A stretch of 64,000 bases of DNA from Marvinbryantia formatexigens (GCA_021771035.1 JAETPU010000010.1:58284-122283), one strand, 5' to 3'; positions 28,688-37,765 are shown, counted from the first letter of the stretch. The notes: generated by a model not told the origin, from the letters alone. Translations and numbers: made by a program.

Positions 28688-29023
28688 ATGCTGCATACTG
28701 AGATACTCAAGGAAAACCGGGATTTTCGCCGGATGTACCGCCAGGGAAAATCGGCAGTGGCGCCCCTCGTGGTGGTCTATGCCAAGAGAAACCGCCTGGG
28801 CATCAACCGCATTGGCATCACCTCCAGCAAAAAAATCGGAAATGCTGTCAAACGCAACCGGGCGCGGCGCGTTCTGCGGGCGGCTTATCGGGAACTGGAA
28901 CCGCAGGTCCCCACAGGTTGGGATTTTGTTTTTGTGGCGCGTACCCGGACAACCCTGTGCCGGAGTACGGAGTTGGCGGTGGCATTGAAGAAGTGTTTGG
29001 AAACCTTGGTAAAAACAAAATAG
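28688..29023 (+). CDS. rnpA: ribonuclease P protein component
   Basis: 111 residues. It begins LKENRDFRRMYRQGKS and contains the RNR signature KKIGNAVKRNRARRVLRAAYRE that binds RNase P RNA, followed by DFVFVARTRTT. The protein assists the RNA subunit in 5' maturation of tRNA. The ATG at 28688 has GAAGAGG upstream. It lies 128 bp after rpmH and 34 bp before yidD. The RNA subunit gene itself is not recognisable in the window. Confidence 0.96.
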   Translation: MLHTEILKENRDFRRMYRQGKSAVAPLVVVYAKRNRLGINRIGITSSKKIGNAVKRNRARRVLRAAYRELEPQVPTGWDFVFVARTRTTLCRSTELAVALKKCLETLVKTK

Positions 29024-29056
29024 GACATCCAGCATCTTGGATGCGGGCGTGTTATT

Positions 29057-29305
29057 ATGATGAAACAGGTATTTCTTCGTTTGGTCCGTTTTTACAGGAC
29101 CGCGATATCACCGCTGAAACCTGCCTGCTGCAGATATTATCCAACCTGCTCTGCTTACGCAATGGAATCTATTTCCAGATTTGGCGTGATCGGGGGCGGG
29201 CTACTTGCGTTTTGGCGGATTTTAAGATGTAACCCATTCAGCCGCGGCGGCTATGATCCGGTTCCGGATCGCCGGCAGATGGCGGAGTTCTGGATCTCTT
29301 TTTAA
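29057..29305 (+). CDS. yidD: membrane protein insertion efficiency factor YidD
   Basis: 82 residues with the family core [24 protein letters not shown], an amphipathic helix, and [14 protein letters not shown]. YidD is a small membrane-associated protein that assists YidC-dependent insertion. The three conserved Cys are present. Its position between rnpA and yidC is canonical. Confidence 0.95.
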   Translation: MMKQVFLRLVRFYRTAISPLKPACCRYYPTCSAYAMESISRFGVIGGGLLAFWRILRCNPFSRGGYDPVPDRRQMAEFWISF

Positions 29306-29449
29306 CCGGCAAACGGGGCTGTTCTGCGCCGGGGCCCTATTGGGGAGAAGCGGGCGCACAACGGCAAAAACGAGCGTGTGCAAACTAAGTGGAGGCACCA
29401 AAACGGGGGAATTGCCCCCGATAGCTTAATAAATTGGAGGATTTGGCAG

Positions 29450-30532
29450 ATGAATTTGATCAGTACGATCATCGGAACCCCGTTGGGATGGGTGATGTGG
29501 CTGTGCTATACGGTTGTACGCAACTACGGCGTGGCACTGATTCTCTTTACGCTGATTACCCGTCTTTTAATGTTCCCGCTGTCGGTTAAGCAGCAAAAGA
29601 GCAGCGTAAAAATGGCGGCGTTTGGACCGAAGATGAGGGCGCTGCAGACCAAATATGCTAATAATAAGGAAAAGCTCAGCGAAGAGATGGCCAAGCTGTA
29701 TCAGGAAGAGGGATACAATCCCATGAGCAGTTGCCTGCCGCTGCTGATTCAGCTGCCGATTTTGTACGGCCTTATCGACGTTATCTATAATCCCCTCAAG
29801 CATATGCTGCGGTTCTCCAATGAGATCATCACCCGCGCTATGGAGATTGCCCAGAACGTGTTGGGCGCCACAGGCGGCCATGTGGCCTCGGCGCAGCTGG
29901 GGGTTGTGACGGCCTATCAGAACAATCCCGGGGCGTTTGCTCCCCTGGGCCAGGAGTTCGGCCAGGAGGTTCTGGATAAGCTGGCGCATTTCGATATTAC
30001 CTTTTTGGGGCTGAATTTGGCGGAAACCCCCCACTGGGGCTTTAACCTGCTGGTTTTAATCCCCATTCTCTCCGGGCTATCCGCACTGCTGATGTCCCTG
30101 ATTTCCATGCGTAACAACAAGCTGATGCAGGGTGAAAACGCAGGCGGCGGAGGAATGATGAAGGGCATGATGCTGGTGATGCCGCTGTTCTCCCTGTTCT
30201 TCACCTTCAGTGTGCCGGCCGGCGTTGGCTTTTACTGGGTGGTTTCCAACCTGATTGCCGTGGGACAGACCCTGCTGCTCAACAAGCTGTATGATCCCCG
30301 CAAGATAGCCGAGGCCCGGGCAAAGGCTGAGGAGGAGCAGCGCGAGCAGGAGCGCCTGGAAAAAATAGAGGCCAAAAAGAAACTGAAATCCGGAGAGGCC
30401 ACCAAGACGGACCGGGAAAAGGCGCTTTCGGAGAAGGAACTCAACCGCCTGAAGCTGGCAGAGGCCCGCAAACGGGATGCCGAGCGGTACGGCGAGGAAT
30501 ATGTGGAAGTAACTGACGAGGATTTAAAATAA
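29450..30532 (+). CDS. yidC: membrane protein insertase YidC
   Basis: 360 residues from the ATG at 29450, with TTGGAGG nine nt upstream. The conserved 60KD_IMP core starts at about residue 25 with YGVALILFTLITRLLMFPLSVKQQKSS, and the MSSCLPLLIQLPILYGLIDVI and VPAGVGFYWVVSNLIAVGQTLLLNKLYDP segments follow. No lipobox is seen at the N-terminus, unlike Bacillus SpoIIIJ. An insert of about 60 residues sits between helices, and a long Lys/Glu-rich tail ends the protein. It inserts proteins into the membrane with or without SecYEG. Confidence 0.95.
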   Translation: MNLISTIIGTPLGWVMWLCYTVVRNYGVALILFTLITRLLMFPLSVKQQKSSVKMAAFGPKMRALQTKYANNKEKLSEEMAKLYQEEGYNPMSSCLPLLIQLPILYGLIDVIYNPLKHMLRFSNEIITRAMEIAQNVLGATGGHVASAQLGVVTAYQNNPGAFAPLGQEFGQEVLDKLAHFDITFLGLNLAETPHWGFNLLVLIPILSGLSALLMSLISMRNNKLMQGENAGGGGMMKGMMLVMPLFSLFFTFSVPAGVGFYWVVSNLIAVGQTLLLNKLYDPRKIAEARAKAEEEQREQERLEKIEAKKKLKSGEATKTDREKALSEKELNRLKLAEARKRDAERYGEEYVEVTDEDLK

Positions 30533-30657
30533 AAGCCCGAGGGGCTCATATTTGTCCGGACAGCCGGGGGGAAAGCGCTGCGGCAGGTTCTTTTTCCCGG
30601 GATTCCGATAGACTGGGAGGGCCTCCGGTGGGAGGCCGCTTGACGGAGGTGTCAGTT

Positions 30658-31506
30658 TTGAAAAGAGAAGTGATTGCAACAGGGCGCAACGTGGACGAGG
30701 CAATCGAGGAGGCGTGCCGGCAGCTGGGAGTGGACCGGGATGAGGTTGAGGTGGAGGTTTTGGAAGTCCCGAAGAAGTCCTTCTTTGGGCTGAAGGTGAC
30801 TCCGGCAAAGGTCAAGGTCGTCAGCAACCCCTCCAAGGCGCAGATTGCCAGGGAGTATCTGGAAGAGGTTCTCGCCGCTATGGGCGTGACAGCGGACATC
30901 CAGGTGACTGAGCAGGAGAACGGAGCCCTCATCCGGCTGGAGGGTGAGGATTTGGGGATCATCATCGGGCGCAGGGGAGAGACCTTGGACGCCCTGCAGT
31001 ACCTCACCAGCCTGGTTGCCAACCGGGGCGAGGGGGATTATTTCCGCGTGACCATCGACAGCGGGAATTTCAGGGAGAAGCGGGAGAAGACGCTTCAGAA
31101 CCTGGCGGGGAAAATTGCCTCCCAGGCTATCCGCACCGGCCGCAGTGTGACTCTGGAGCCGATGAACCCCTATGAGCGAAGAATTATCCACTCTGCCATC
31201 CAGGAGATTGACGGCGTGAACAGTACCTCCAGCGGGGAGGAGCCTCACCGCTGTGTGGTGGTATCGCCTACCAATCCCCGCAGGCCGTCGGCGGACCGCC
31301 GCGGGCCCCGGCGCAGCGATTCCAGAGGGCCTCGGCCCGCTGGCAACTCCCGCCGTGGTTATAAGGGGGATAACGGGGAGCGCCGGAACAATTACCGCCG
31401 CCCTCAGGAGCAGGAGGCGGCAGCGTCTGACGCACCGGTGCAGGAAAACCGGCAGGAGGTCAACGACGCCCCGGATAAGCCTTTGTATTCCAAAATTGAA
31501 ATCTGA
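30658..31506 (+). CDS. jag: RNA-binding protein Jag/KhpB
   Basis: 282 residues from TTG at 30658, set by GGAGG eight nt upstream. The Jag-N domain (1-50) has KKSFFGLKVTPAKVKV, the KH domain carries LGIIIGRRGETLDALQYLTSLVAN, and the R3H domain carries PMNPYERRIIHSAIQ. An unusually long Arg/Asn/Gly-rich low-complexity tail (about 205-282) follows and may add RNA affinity. KhpB acts with KhpA as an RNA chaperone and was first found as the SpoIIIJ-associated gene. A terminator follows. Confidence 0.94.
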   Translation: MKREVIATGRNVDEAIEEACRQLGVDRDEVEVEVLEVPKKSFFGLKVTPAKVKVVSNPSKAQIAREYLEEVLAAMGVTADIQVTEQENGALIRLEGEDLGIIIGRRGETLDALQYLTSLVANRGEGDYFRVTIDSGNFREKREKTLQNLAGKIASQAIRTGRSVTLEPMNPYERRIIHSAIQEIDGVNSTSSGEEPHRCVVVSPTNPRRPSADRRGPRRSDSRGPRPAGNSRRGYKGDNGERRNNYRRPQEQEAAASDAPVQENRQEVNDAPDKPLYSKIEI

Positions 31507-31600
31507 GCGGATGCTGCTGCGCCTGCCGCAAGCCGGACATCAAAGAGCCGGCAGGGCCGGCCCGGGACGCGCTGCCGGATGTGTATGTCATTGCTAAGAG

Positions 31601-31640
31601 AGCCCCCTTCTGCGGCAAAACTGTGCGGAAGGGGGCTTTT
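31601..31640 (+). terminator. Rho-independent terminator after jag
   Basis: AGCCCCCTTC (31601-31610) pairs with GAAGGGGGCT (31627-31636) around a 16-nt partly paired loop and is followed by TTTT. Confidence 0.8.
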
Positions 31641-31806
31641 CACGGAGATTTTCCAACCGTCGGGGCCTGGGGACAGCAGGAGGGCGTGTTCCCACGCCTG
31701 TACGAAGGAGAGAAAATATCAGCCCCGGCAGCCGCACCAGCGGCCCGACGGCTTTGGGCAGAAGACGGCGGCTTATGAAGCTGCGGTTAGAGAGGAGAGA
31801 ACAGGA

Positions 31807-33171
31807 ATGGAGACGACGATTGCCGCCATCAGCACCCCTCTGGCGGTGGGGGGCATCGGGGTAGTGCGCCTGTCCGGGGAACAGGCCCTTTCCATCGCGC
31901 AGCGGGTGTTTGAGCCGGGGGCCGCAAAACAGGTTTCCCAAATGGCGGGATACACGGCTGCCTACGGGCACGTGCGGGATTCCCAGGGGGTATTCGACGA
32001 GGCGGTTTTGACCGTTTTCCGGGCTCCCAGAAGCTACACCGGAGAGGATGTGGCAGAGCTCTCCTGCCACGGGGGGCTGTACCTGGTGCAGCGCCTCCTG
32101 CGGGCTGTCCTGGATGCGGGAGCAGTCCCGGCCCAGGCGGGGGAATTTACGAAGCGGGCCTTTCTCAACGGGAAAATTTCCCTGACCCAGGCCGAGGCGG
32201 TGGGGGATTTGATAGCGGCCCGCAGCGATTTTTCGGCCCGGGCGGCGCTCTCCCTGAAGGACGGCGCCCTATACCGCCGGATTCAGGCAATCCAGGGGGA
32301 GCTTCTGGCGCTGGCAGGACATCTGTCCGCGTGGGTGGACTACCCGGAGGAGGAAATGGAGAGCGTCACCCCTGAGGAAATCGGGGATACGCTCGCCAGG
32401 GCCGGGGAGTCCCTGCAGGGACTGCTGGACGGATTCGGCGCCGGGCAGCTGCTCAAACAGGGGATTGACACCGCCATTGTGGGCAGGCCCAATGCGGGAA
32501 AATCCACCCTGATGAACCTGCTCTCCCAGAGTGAACGCAGCATTGTCACCCAGGTGGCGGGGACCACCCGGGATATTGTGGAAAACACGGTACGCATAGG
32601 GGATATGATACTGAATCTGGCGGATACGGCCGGACTGCGGGAAACACAGGACCCGGTGGAGCAGATTGGGGTTCAGCTGGCGCGCCGCAGGATGCAGTCC
32701 AGCGCGCTGGTGCTGGCAGTGTTTGATTCCTCCCAGGAGCTGGACGGCGAGGATTTGGAATTGCTGAAGGCCCTGAAGGGACGCTGTGCGGTGGCGGTGG
32801 TCAACAAGGTGGACTTGCCCTCCAAGCTGGATCTTGAGCGCATCCGCCAGGCCGCGCCCCAGGTGGTGCTGCTCAGCGCCAGCCAGGGACAGGGGCTGCC
32901 GGAGCTTCAGGAGGCGATTGCCCGGGCCCTGCAGCTGGTACAGGTGGATCCCAACGCGGCAATGCTGGCAAATGAACGGCAGCGCAGCTGTGCCGCCGCG
33001 GCCTGTCAGGCCGTCCTGGAGGCGTTGGAGTGCCTGCAGAGCGGTTATACCCTGGATGCGGTGACAGTATGCGTCACCCAGGCAATCGAGCGCTTGGGGG
33101 AACTCAGCGGAACCACAGCGGCCCAGGCTGTGGTGGATGAGGTGTTTTCCAAGTTCTGTGTGGGGAAATAA
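31807..33171 (+). CDS. mnmE: tRNA modification GTPase MnmE
   Basis: 454 residues from the ATG at 31807, with AGGAGAG upstream; the open frame before it overlaps the jag terminator. The N-terminal tetrahydrofolate-binding domain begins ETTIAAISTPLAVGGIGVVRLSG. The GTPase domain has G1 GRPNAGKSTLMN, G2 GTTRDIVE, G3 DTAGLRE and G4 NKVD. The C-terminus ends in the catalytic CVGK. With MnmG it installs the cmnm5 group on wobble uridine 34 of tRNAs. mnmG follows 178 bp downstream. Confidence 0.97.
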   Translation: METTIAAISTPLAVGGIGVVRLSGEQALSIAQRVFEPGAAKQVSQMAGYTAAYGHVRDSQGVFDEAVLTVFRAPRSYTGEDVAELSCHGGLYLVQRLLRAVLDAGAVPAQAGEFTKRAFLNGKISLTQAEAVGDLIAARSDFSARAALSLKDGALYRRIQAIQGELLALAGHLSAWVDYPEEEMESVTPEEIGDTLARAGESLQGLLDGFGAGQLLKQGIDTAIVGRPNAGKSTLMNLLSQSERSIVTQVAGTTRDIVENTVRIGDMILNLADTAGLRETQDPVEQIGVQLARRRMQSSALVLAVFDSSQELDGEDLELLKALKGRCAVAVVNKVDLPSKLDLERIRQAAPQVVLLSASQGQGLPELQEAIARALQLVQVDPNAAMLANERQRSCAAAACQAVLEALECLQSGYTLDAVTVCVTQAIERLGELSGTTAAQAVVDEVFSKFCVGK

Positions 33172-33349
33172 TGTGTTCCGGAAAACGGGCCGTTGAACCC
33201 CAGGAAAACCTGTAGTAAACTAAAGGGGACGGGTTGGACGGCTCGGGAAGCAGCCCGGCGTGGATGCCGCCTGTTTGGCAGGCGGAAAAAAGGCGGTTTG
33301 GCCGCAGATTGAGTGAACGCGTAAGTTTAAAAAAGCGGGGGAATGCCAG

Positions 33350-35257
33350 TTGGAGTATCAGGCACAGGAATATGAGGTTGCAGTAATCGGGGCCGGCCAC
33401 GCCGGAATTGAGGCGGCTTTGGCGTGCGCGCGCCTGGGAGTTAAGACCGCGATTTTTACCATGTCGTTGGACGCCATTGGGAATATGCCCTGCAACCCCT
33501 CCATCGGGGGGACGGCAAAGGGGCACCTGGTGCGGGAAATCGACGCCTTGGGCGGGGAAATGGGGCGTGCCGCGGATGCCACTACGCTGCAGAGCCGGAT
33601 GCTCAACCGCGGAAAGGGCCCGGCGGTCCATTCCCTTCGGGTTCAGGCGGATCGGCAGAAATACCATATCTATATGAAGAAGGCGCTGGAAAACCAGGAG
33701 AACCTGGATGTCAAGCAGGCGGAAATTGTGGATATCCGCCTGGATGAATCCGGGGTCAAGGCGGTTGTGACCCATCTGGGCGCGGTGCATCCGGTGAAGG
33801 CGGTCATCATTTGTTCCGGCACCTTCCTGCGGGGGAAAATCTTTGTGGGGGACATAAGCTATTCCAGCGGCCCGGACGGAATGCACGCGGCGCAGAGCCT
33901 CTCCGAGAAGCTGGCCCAGCGGGGCGTGGCCCTGCGCCGGTTTAAAACCGGAACCCCCGCGCGGGTACAGCGCCGCAGCATCGACTTCTCCGTCTTGGAG
34001 GAACAGCCTGGGGACGAACCCACGGAGCCTTTTTCCTTTGAGACAAAGGAGAGGCCCACTAATAAAATTTCCTGTTATATTGCCTATACCAATGAGAAAA
34101 CCCATGCGCTGATCCGGGAGAATATGCACCGTTCGGCCATGTATTCCGGCGAAATTGAGGGAGTGGGGCCGCGGTATTGTCCTTCTATTGAGGACAAAAT
34201 ACGCCGGTTTGCGGACAAGCCCCGGCATCAGATTTTTGTGGAGCCCATGGGGGAGGATACCCAGGAGATCTATTTGCAGGGGGCGTCCACCTCGCTGCCG
34301 GAGGATGTACAGATTCAGATGTACCGCACCATCCAGGGACTGGAGCAGGTGCAGATGATGCGAAACGCCTATGCCATCGAATACGACTGCTGCGACCCGC
34401 TGGATCTGACGGCGGCCTTGGAATTTAAGAACATCCCAGGGCTGTTTGGCGCGGGGCAGTTTAACGGTACCTCCGGTTATGAGGAGGCTGCCGCCCAGGG
34501 GCTGTATGCCGGAATCAATGCCGCAAGGCTGGTGCGGGGCGAGCCGCCGTTTTTATTGGACCGGGCCAGCTCCTATCTGGGAACCCTGGTGGATGATTTG
34601 GTGACAAAGGGCTGCAGCGACCCCTACCGGATGATGACTTCCCGTTCGGAGTACCGGCTTTTGCTGCGCCAGGACAACGCGGATGAGCGCCTTACCCCGC
34701 TGGGATATGAACTGGGGCTGATTTCTCAGGAGCGGTATGAGCAGTTTTTGGAAAAACAGAGGCTCAAGGAGCAGGAACTCAAGCGGGTGGCGGCCCTGAC
34801 GGTTTCCCCCAGCCAGGAGCTCAATGCCCTGCTTGTTTCACGTGGAACAGCGCCCATTGCTACAGGGGTGAAGCTGGCGGATTTAATCCGGCGTCCCCAG
34901 ATTGGCTACGGGGAATTGGCCCCCTTCGATAAGGAGCGCCCCCGGCTGCCGGACAGTGTGGCCCAGCAGGTGGAGATTACGCTGAAATATGAGGGCTATA
35001 TCAAAAAGCAGATGGCCCAGGTGGCCCAGATGCGCCGGATGGAGAAACGGGAACTCCCCGCTGATTTAGACTATACGAAGATCCGCGGCCTGCGTCTGGA
35101 GGCGCAGGAGAAGCTGAGCCGGGTTCAGCCCCGCAGCGTGGGCCAGGCCTCCCGGATATCCGGAGTGAGCCCGGCGGACATCTCGGTGCTGCTGATCTAT
35201 TTACAGGCGCAGGGCAGGCCGCAGGCTCCCGGCCATGAGGGAGACGGGAACGCCTGA
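33350..35257 (+). CDS. mnmG: tRNA uridine 5-carboxymethylaminomethyl modification enzyme MnmG
   Basis: 635 residues from TTG at 33350, with GGGGG eight nt upstream. FAD-binding YEVAVIGAGHAGIEAALACARLG opens the protein. MPCNPSIGGTAKGHLVREIDALGG, FKTGTPAR and the GLYAGINAAR region follow, and a C-terminal helical domain binds MnmE. It is the flavin partner of MnmE in wobble uridine modification. A near-consensus parS site lies inside the coding sequence at 34834-34849. Confidence 0.98.
   Translation: MEYQAQEYEVAVIGAGHAGIEAALACARLGVKTAIFTMSLDAIGNMPCNPSIGGTAKGHLVREIDALGGEMGRAADATTLQSRMLNRGKGPAVHSLRVQADRQKYHIYMKKALENQENLDVKQAEIVDIRLDESGVKAVVTHLGAVHPVKAVIICSGTFLRGKIFVGDISYSSGPDGMHAAQSLSEKLAQRGVALRRFKTGTPARVQRRSIDFSVLEEQPGDEPTEPFSFETKERPTNKISCYIAYTNEKTHALIRENMHRSAMYSGEIEGVGPRYCPSIEDKIRRFADKPRHQIFVEPMGEDTQEIYLQGASTSLPEDVQIQMYRTIQGLEQVQMMRNAYAIEYDCCDPLDLTAALEFKNIPGLFGAGQFNGTSGYEEAAAQGLYAGINAARLVRGEPPFLLDRASSYLGTLVDDLVTKGCSDPYRMMTSRSEYRLLLRQDNADERLTPLGYELGLISQERYEQFLEKQRLKEQELKRVAALTVSPSQELNALLVSRGTAPIATGVKLADLIRRPQIGYGELAPFDKERPRLPDSVAQQVEITLKYEGYIKKQMAQVAQMRRMEKRELPADLDYTKIRGLRLEAQEKLSRVQPRSVGQASRISGVSPADISVLLIYLQAQGRPQAPGHEGDGNA
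34834..34849. other. parS site within mnmG
   Basis: TGTTTCACGTGGAACA differs from the 16-bp ParB site TGTTTCACGTGAAACA at one base. It lies 4 kb from spo0J and in frame within mnmG. Confidence 0.8.
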
Positions 35258-35357
35258 GGAAAGTCCGCTTGAAGCGGCGGCTCCTGCCAGGCGGCGGGCG
35301 GGAAGGCCCTGTATGGATACCTCACACGACCACCCGCCTGGCGGGGAAAGGATGGAC

Positions 35358-36080
35358 ATGACGATGGAATTGCTGCAGGAAACCCTGCAAATGGGCTGCG
35401 AACACTTTGGGTTTACACTGAGTGAGCTTCAGAGGGAACAATTTGAGACCTATGCCCGGCTTTTGGTGGAATGGAATGAGAAAATGAATTTAACCGCCAT
35501 TACCAAACCCCAGGAGATTGCCATGAAGCACTTTGTGGACAGCCTATTGTTGACAAAGGCGATAGAGGTGGAGAGGGGGGCCTCCCTAATCGATGTGGGA
35601 ACCGGAGCGGGATTTCCCGGGATTCCCGTGAAGATCCTGCGGGAGGATCTCCAGCTCACGCTGCTGGACAGCCTGAAAAAGCGGATTGGGTTTCTGACAG
35701 AGGTTACCGGAAAGCTGGGACTGGGAGCGGCCTGTATCCATGCAAGAGCGGAGGAGCAGGGGAAAAAGCCCCAGGAGCGGGAGCAGTATGACATTGCCTG
35801 TGCCAGGGCGGTGGCCCATTTGCGGGAACTGGCGGAATACTGCCTGCCCTTTGTCCGGGTGGGCGGGGTATTCGCAGCGCTCAAGGGCTATGAAATCGAA
35901 CAGGAGCTCCAGGAGGCCAAAAAGGCGATTTCACTGATGGGTGGCCAGGTGGAGAACATCGAAAAATATGAACTGCCCGATACCAGCAGGCGTTCTATCG
36001 TGATTATCCGGAAAAAGGCGGCGACTCCGCCGAAATATCCCCGTCCCAGCGCCAAAATAGCGAAGGTGCCTTTGATATAA
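35358..36080 (+). CDS. rsmG: 16S rRNA (guanine527-N7)-methyltransferase RsmG
   Basis: About 240 residues from the ATG at 35358, with AAAGG six nt upstream; the ATGs at 35352 and 35364 are possible too, and the open frame back to 35235 overlaps mnmG. The family signature EWNEKMNLTAITKPQEIAMKHFVDSLL and SAM motif LIDVGTGAGFPGIPVKI are clear, as is VAHLRELAEYCLPF. It methylates G527 of 16S rRNA; its loss gives low-level streptomycin resistance in other bacteria. Its position between mnmG and noc is canonical. Confidence 0.96.
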   Translation: MTMELLQETLQMGCEHFGFTLSELQREQFETYARLLVEWNEKMNLTAITKPQEIAMKHFVDSLLLTKAIEVERGASLIDVGTGAGFPGIPVKILREDLQLTLLDSLKKRIGFLTEVTGKLGLGAACIHARAEEQGKKPQEREQYDIACARAVAHLRELAEYCLPFVRVGGVFAALKGYEIEQELQEAKKAISLMGGQVENIEKYELPDTSRRSIVIIRKKAATPPKYPRPSAKIAKVPLI

Positions 36081-36099
36081 GCGCGGAGTCACAGCGGCA

Positions 36100-36430
36100 G
36101 GGAGAGGCGATAAGCCCATTTGAGGGCAATGCTGAAAATTATTGATTCAGTCCTTTGAAAGGGTTGATGAAGACTATCAGGCGGGATGAACCCGGTATTG
36201 AAGGGGCTCAGGCTGTTTCCCCTGATAGCCGATAGATTTGTCCGTTCGGTATTCCCATGGACACAGAGCCGCCGAAAATTCCATACGATACCAGCAGGTT
36301 TTCACAGTGGACCAACCGGCAGCCGAACAGGGGATTGTTCCCATGGAACTGGAGACTTGCCGCGAAGCGCAGTCACAGGGCTGTTTATCACAGTTGCAGG
36401 CATCCTTTTTGACGAAGGATGTCTTTTTTT
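36100..36430 (+). other. candidate non-coding RNA between rsmG and noc
   Basis: About 330 nt without a credible ORF, ending in a strong terminator (CATCCTT/AAGGATG at 36401-36420 followed by seven T). Internal pairing is visible: CTATCAGG (36174-36181) with CCTGATAG (36221-36228) enclosing the hairpin CGGG-ATGAA-CCCG (36182-36194). TTCCCATGGA occurs twice (near 36251 and 36336). It could be an independent RNA or simply the 3' untranslated region of rsmG. Confidence 0.3.
36401..36430 (+). terminator. Rho-independent terminator upstream of noc
   Basis: CATCCTT-TTTGACG-AAGGATG followed by TCTTTTTTT. It isolates noc from the upstream transcript. Confidence 0.75.
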
Positions 36431-36464
36431 GCGTCCGAAAAAACTGGAAATAATAGGGAAATAG

Positions 36465-36473
36465 TGGTATACT
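36465..36473 (+). promoter_or_regulatory. extended -10 promoter of noc
   Basis: TGGTATACT is an extended -10 (TGnTATAnT) about 130 nt upstream of noc. No good -35 is visible at 17 nt. Confidence 0.5.
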
Positions 36474-36601
36474 GAATTTGGAACAAAATGGAAGATTAAA
36501 TACAAAAACTTTCAACTGCTTTTCTCACACAGGGCAGGAAAAGGACGCAGAGGCAACTTTTAAAAAATCCACGGACGGGTGGGGAAAAAGGAGGAAGAAA
36601 A

Positions 36602-37462
36602 ATGGCGCTGTTTTCAAAGTGGAAAACTGTGAATCGGGTGGTATTGCTGCCCATTGCGGAGATTGTCCCGAATCCCAATCAACCAAGAAGGCAATTTTCG
36701 GAAGAGGAGCTGGACAGCCTGGCGGCAAGCATTCAGCAGAACGGACTATTACAGCCCATCAGTGTGCGGAGAAACGAAACCATTCAAAAATTTGAACTGA
36801 TTGCCGGGGAACGGCGCCTGATGGCCTGCCAAAGCCTTGGATGGACGGAGATTAACGCCCTAGTGGTGGAGATCAATGAGGAATCCTCCGCAATGCTGGC
36901 GCTTATTGAGAATATCCAGCGGCAGGATCTCAGCTTTTTTGAGGAGGCTCAGGCCTACCGCGCTTTGATTTCCCGTTGGGGCCTAACCCAGGAGCAAGTG
37001 GCGCATCGGCTGGGGAAGGCACAGTCCACTGTGGCCAATAAGCTGCGGTTGCTGAATTTGTCCGAACCGGTACAGGAGGTAGTTGCCGCCTCCTCGCTGA
37101 GCGAACGCCATGCCAGGGCGCTGCTGAAAGCGGAGGATCCGAAGCTTCAGCTGGAATGTGCCCGGACGGCAGCCGCAAGGGGTATGACAGTGGCGCAGAC
37201 GGAGAGTTATGTGGAAAAACGGGTGAACCAGTCCCCGGAGGCACAGACCACCCTGTTGGGAGGAGCAAGGGTGTTTATTGTGAGGGACTTCCGGATATTC
37301 GTCAACAGTATGTCTCGGGCTGTACAGGTGATGCGCGGCGCGGGAATCCATGCGGACAGCTACCAGACTGAGCAGGATGGGTATGTGGAATATGTGGTGC
37401 GGGTTCCCAAGAGCGAAGTTCAATATCAAAAGCCAAAGAGTGCGTCAGTTACCAAGGAATAG
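36602..37462 (+). CDS. noc: nucleoid occlusion protein Noc (ParB family)
   Basis: 286 residues. The ParB N-terminal box begins LLPIAEIVPNPNQPRRQF, with FELIAGERRLMACQSLGW and the helix-turn-helix WGLTQEQVAHRLGKAQSTVANKLRLLNL following. The C-terminal GARVFIVRDFRIFVNSMSRAVQVMRGAG is the Noc-type end rather than the Spo0J dimerisation helix. The N-terminus (MALFSKWKT) fits the amphipathic membrane-targeting helix of Noc. Noc binds DNA sites and blocks Z-ring assembly over the nucleoid. GGAGGAAGAAAA precedes the ATG. A parS-containing terminator follows directly. Confidence 0.88.
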   Translation: MALFSKWKTVNRVVLLPIAEIVPNPNQPRRQFSEEELDSLAASIQQNGLLQPISVRRNETIQKFELIAGERRLMACQSLGWTEINALVVEINEESSAMLALIENIQRQDLSFFEEAQAYRALISRWGLTQEQVAHRLGKAQSTVANKLRLLNLSEPVQEVVAASSLSERHARALLKAEDPKLQLECARTAAARGMTVAQTESYVEKRVNQSPEAQTTLLGGARVFIVRDFRIFVNSMSRAVQVMRGAGIHADSYQTEQDGYVEYVVRVPKSEVQYQKPKSASVTKE

Positions 37463-37481
37463 AAATTAGGAAGGAAAAAAC

Positions 37482-37523
37482 CGGGAGAAAATGTTTCATG
37501 TGAAACATTTTCTCCCGATTTTA
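37482..37523 (+). terminator. terminator with embedded parS after noc
   Basis: A perfect 17-bp inverted repeat: CGGGAGAAAATGTTTCA (37482-37498) and TGAAACATTTTCTCCCG (37501-37517), then ATTTTAT. The centre of the palindrome (37492-37507, TGTTTCATGTGAAACA) is a parS site with one mismatch, so the element is both a terminator-like hairpin and a ParB site. Confidence 0.75.
37492..37507. other. parS site downstream of noc
   Basis: TGTTTCATGTGAAACA is one mismatch from TGTTTCACGTGAAACA and lies 800 bp upstream of soj. Confidence 0.8.
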
Positions 37524-37574
37524 TGTTTGAACAGGGGAAAAAGGCGGTAAAAGATAGAGTTTATAGAAAGACTG

Positions 37575-37583
37575 TGGTATAAT
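37575..37583 (+). promoter_or_regulatory. extended -10 box upstream of repeat copy B1
   Basis: TGGTATAAT is a perfect extended -10. It is followed by nested inverted repeats AAACGCA/TGCGTTT and AAAAACGGC/GCCGTTTTT (37584-37635) and then by repeat copy B1. Confidence 0.6.
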
Positions 37584-37649
37584 AAACGCAAATAGCGGTA
37601 AAAACGGCATTGGCCGTTTTTGCGGATGCGTTTCTTTTACCGTAAAGGA

Positions 37650-37738
37650 GTTTTGCTCACCGGCCATAAAGAATTGGCCGGTGTTTGGTGATGCCAAAGC
37701 GCAAAACGTGCCGGCTGGTTCTAAAAGTATGATACAAT
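37650..37738 (+). repeat. structured promoter-bearing repeat, copy B1
   Basis: P1 GTTTTGC (37650-37656) with GCAAAAC (37701-37707), P2 CACCGGCC (37658-37665) with GGCCGGTG (37676-37683) and P3 TTTGG (37684-37688) with CCAAA (37694-37698) are identical to copy A0. The loops and the 3' tail differ. An extended -10 TGATACAAT lies at 37730-37738, about 26 nt after the structure. Confidence 0.7.
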
Positions 37739-37765
37739 ATTCGCGTAGAACGCAAATATCTGGGA

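Noticed and set aside
35257..35357. GAGGAAAGTCCG, the conserved opening of RNase P RNA, occurs between mnmG and rsmG
   Set aside because: Only about 100 nt lie between the two genes, and none of the other RNase P RNA core regions follow. A chance match inside a coding or leader stretch is more likely.
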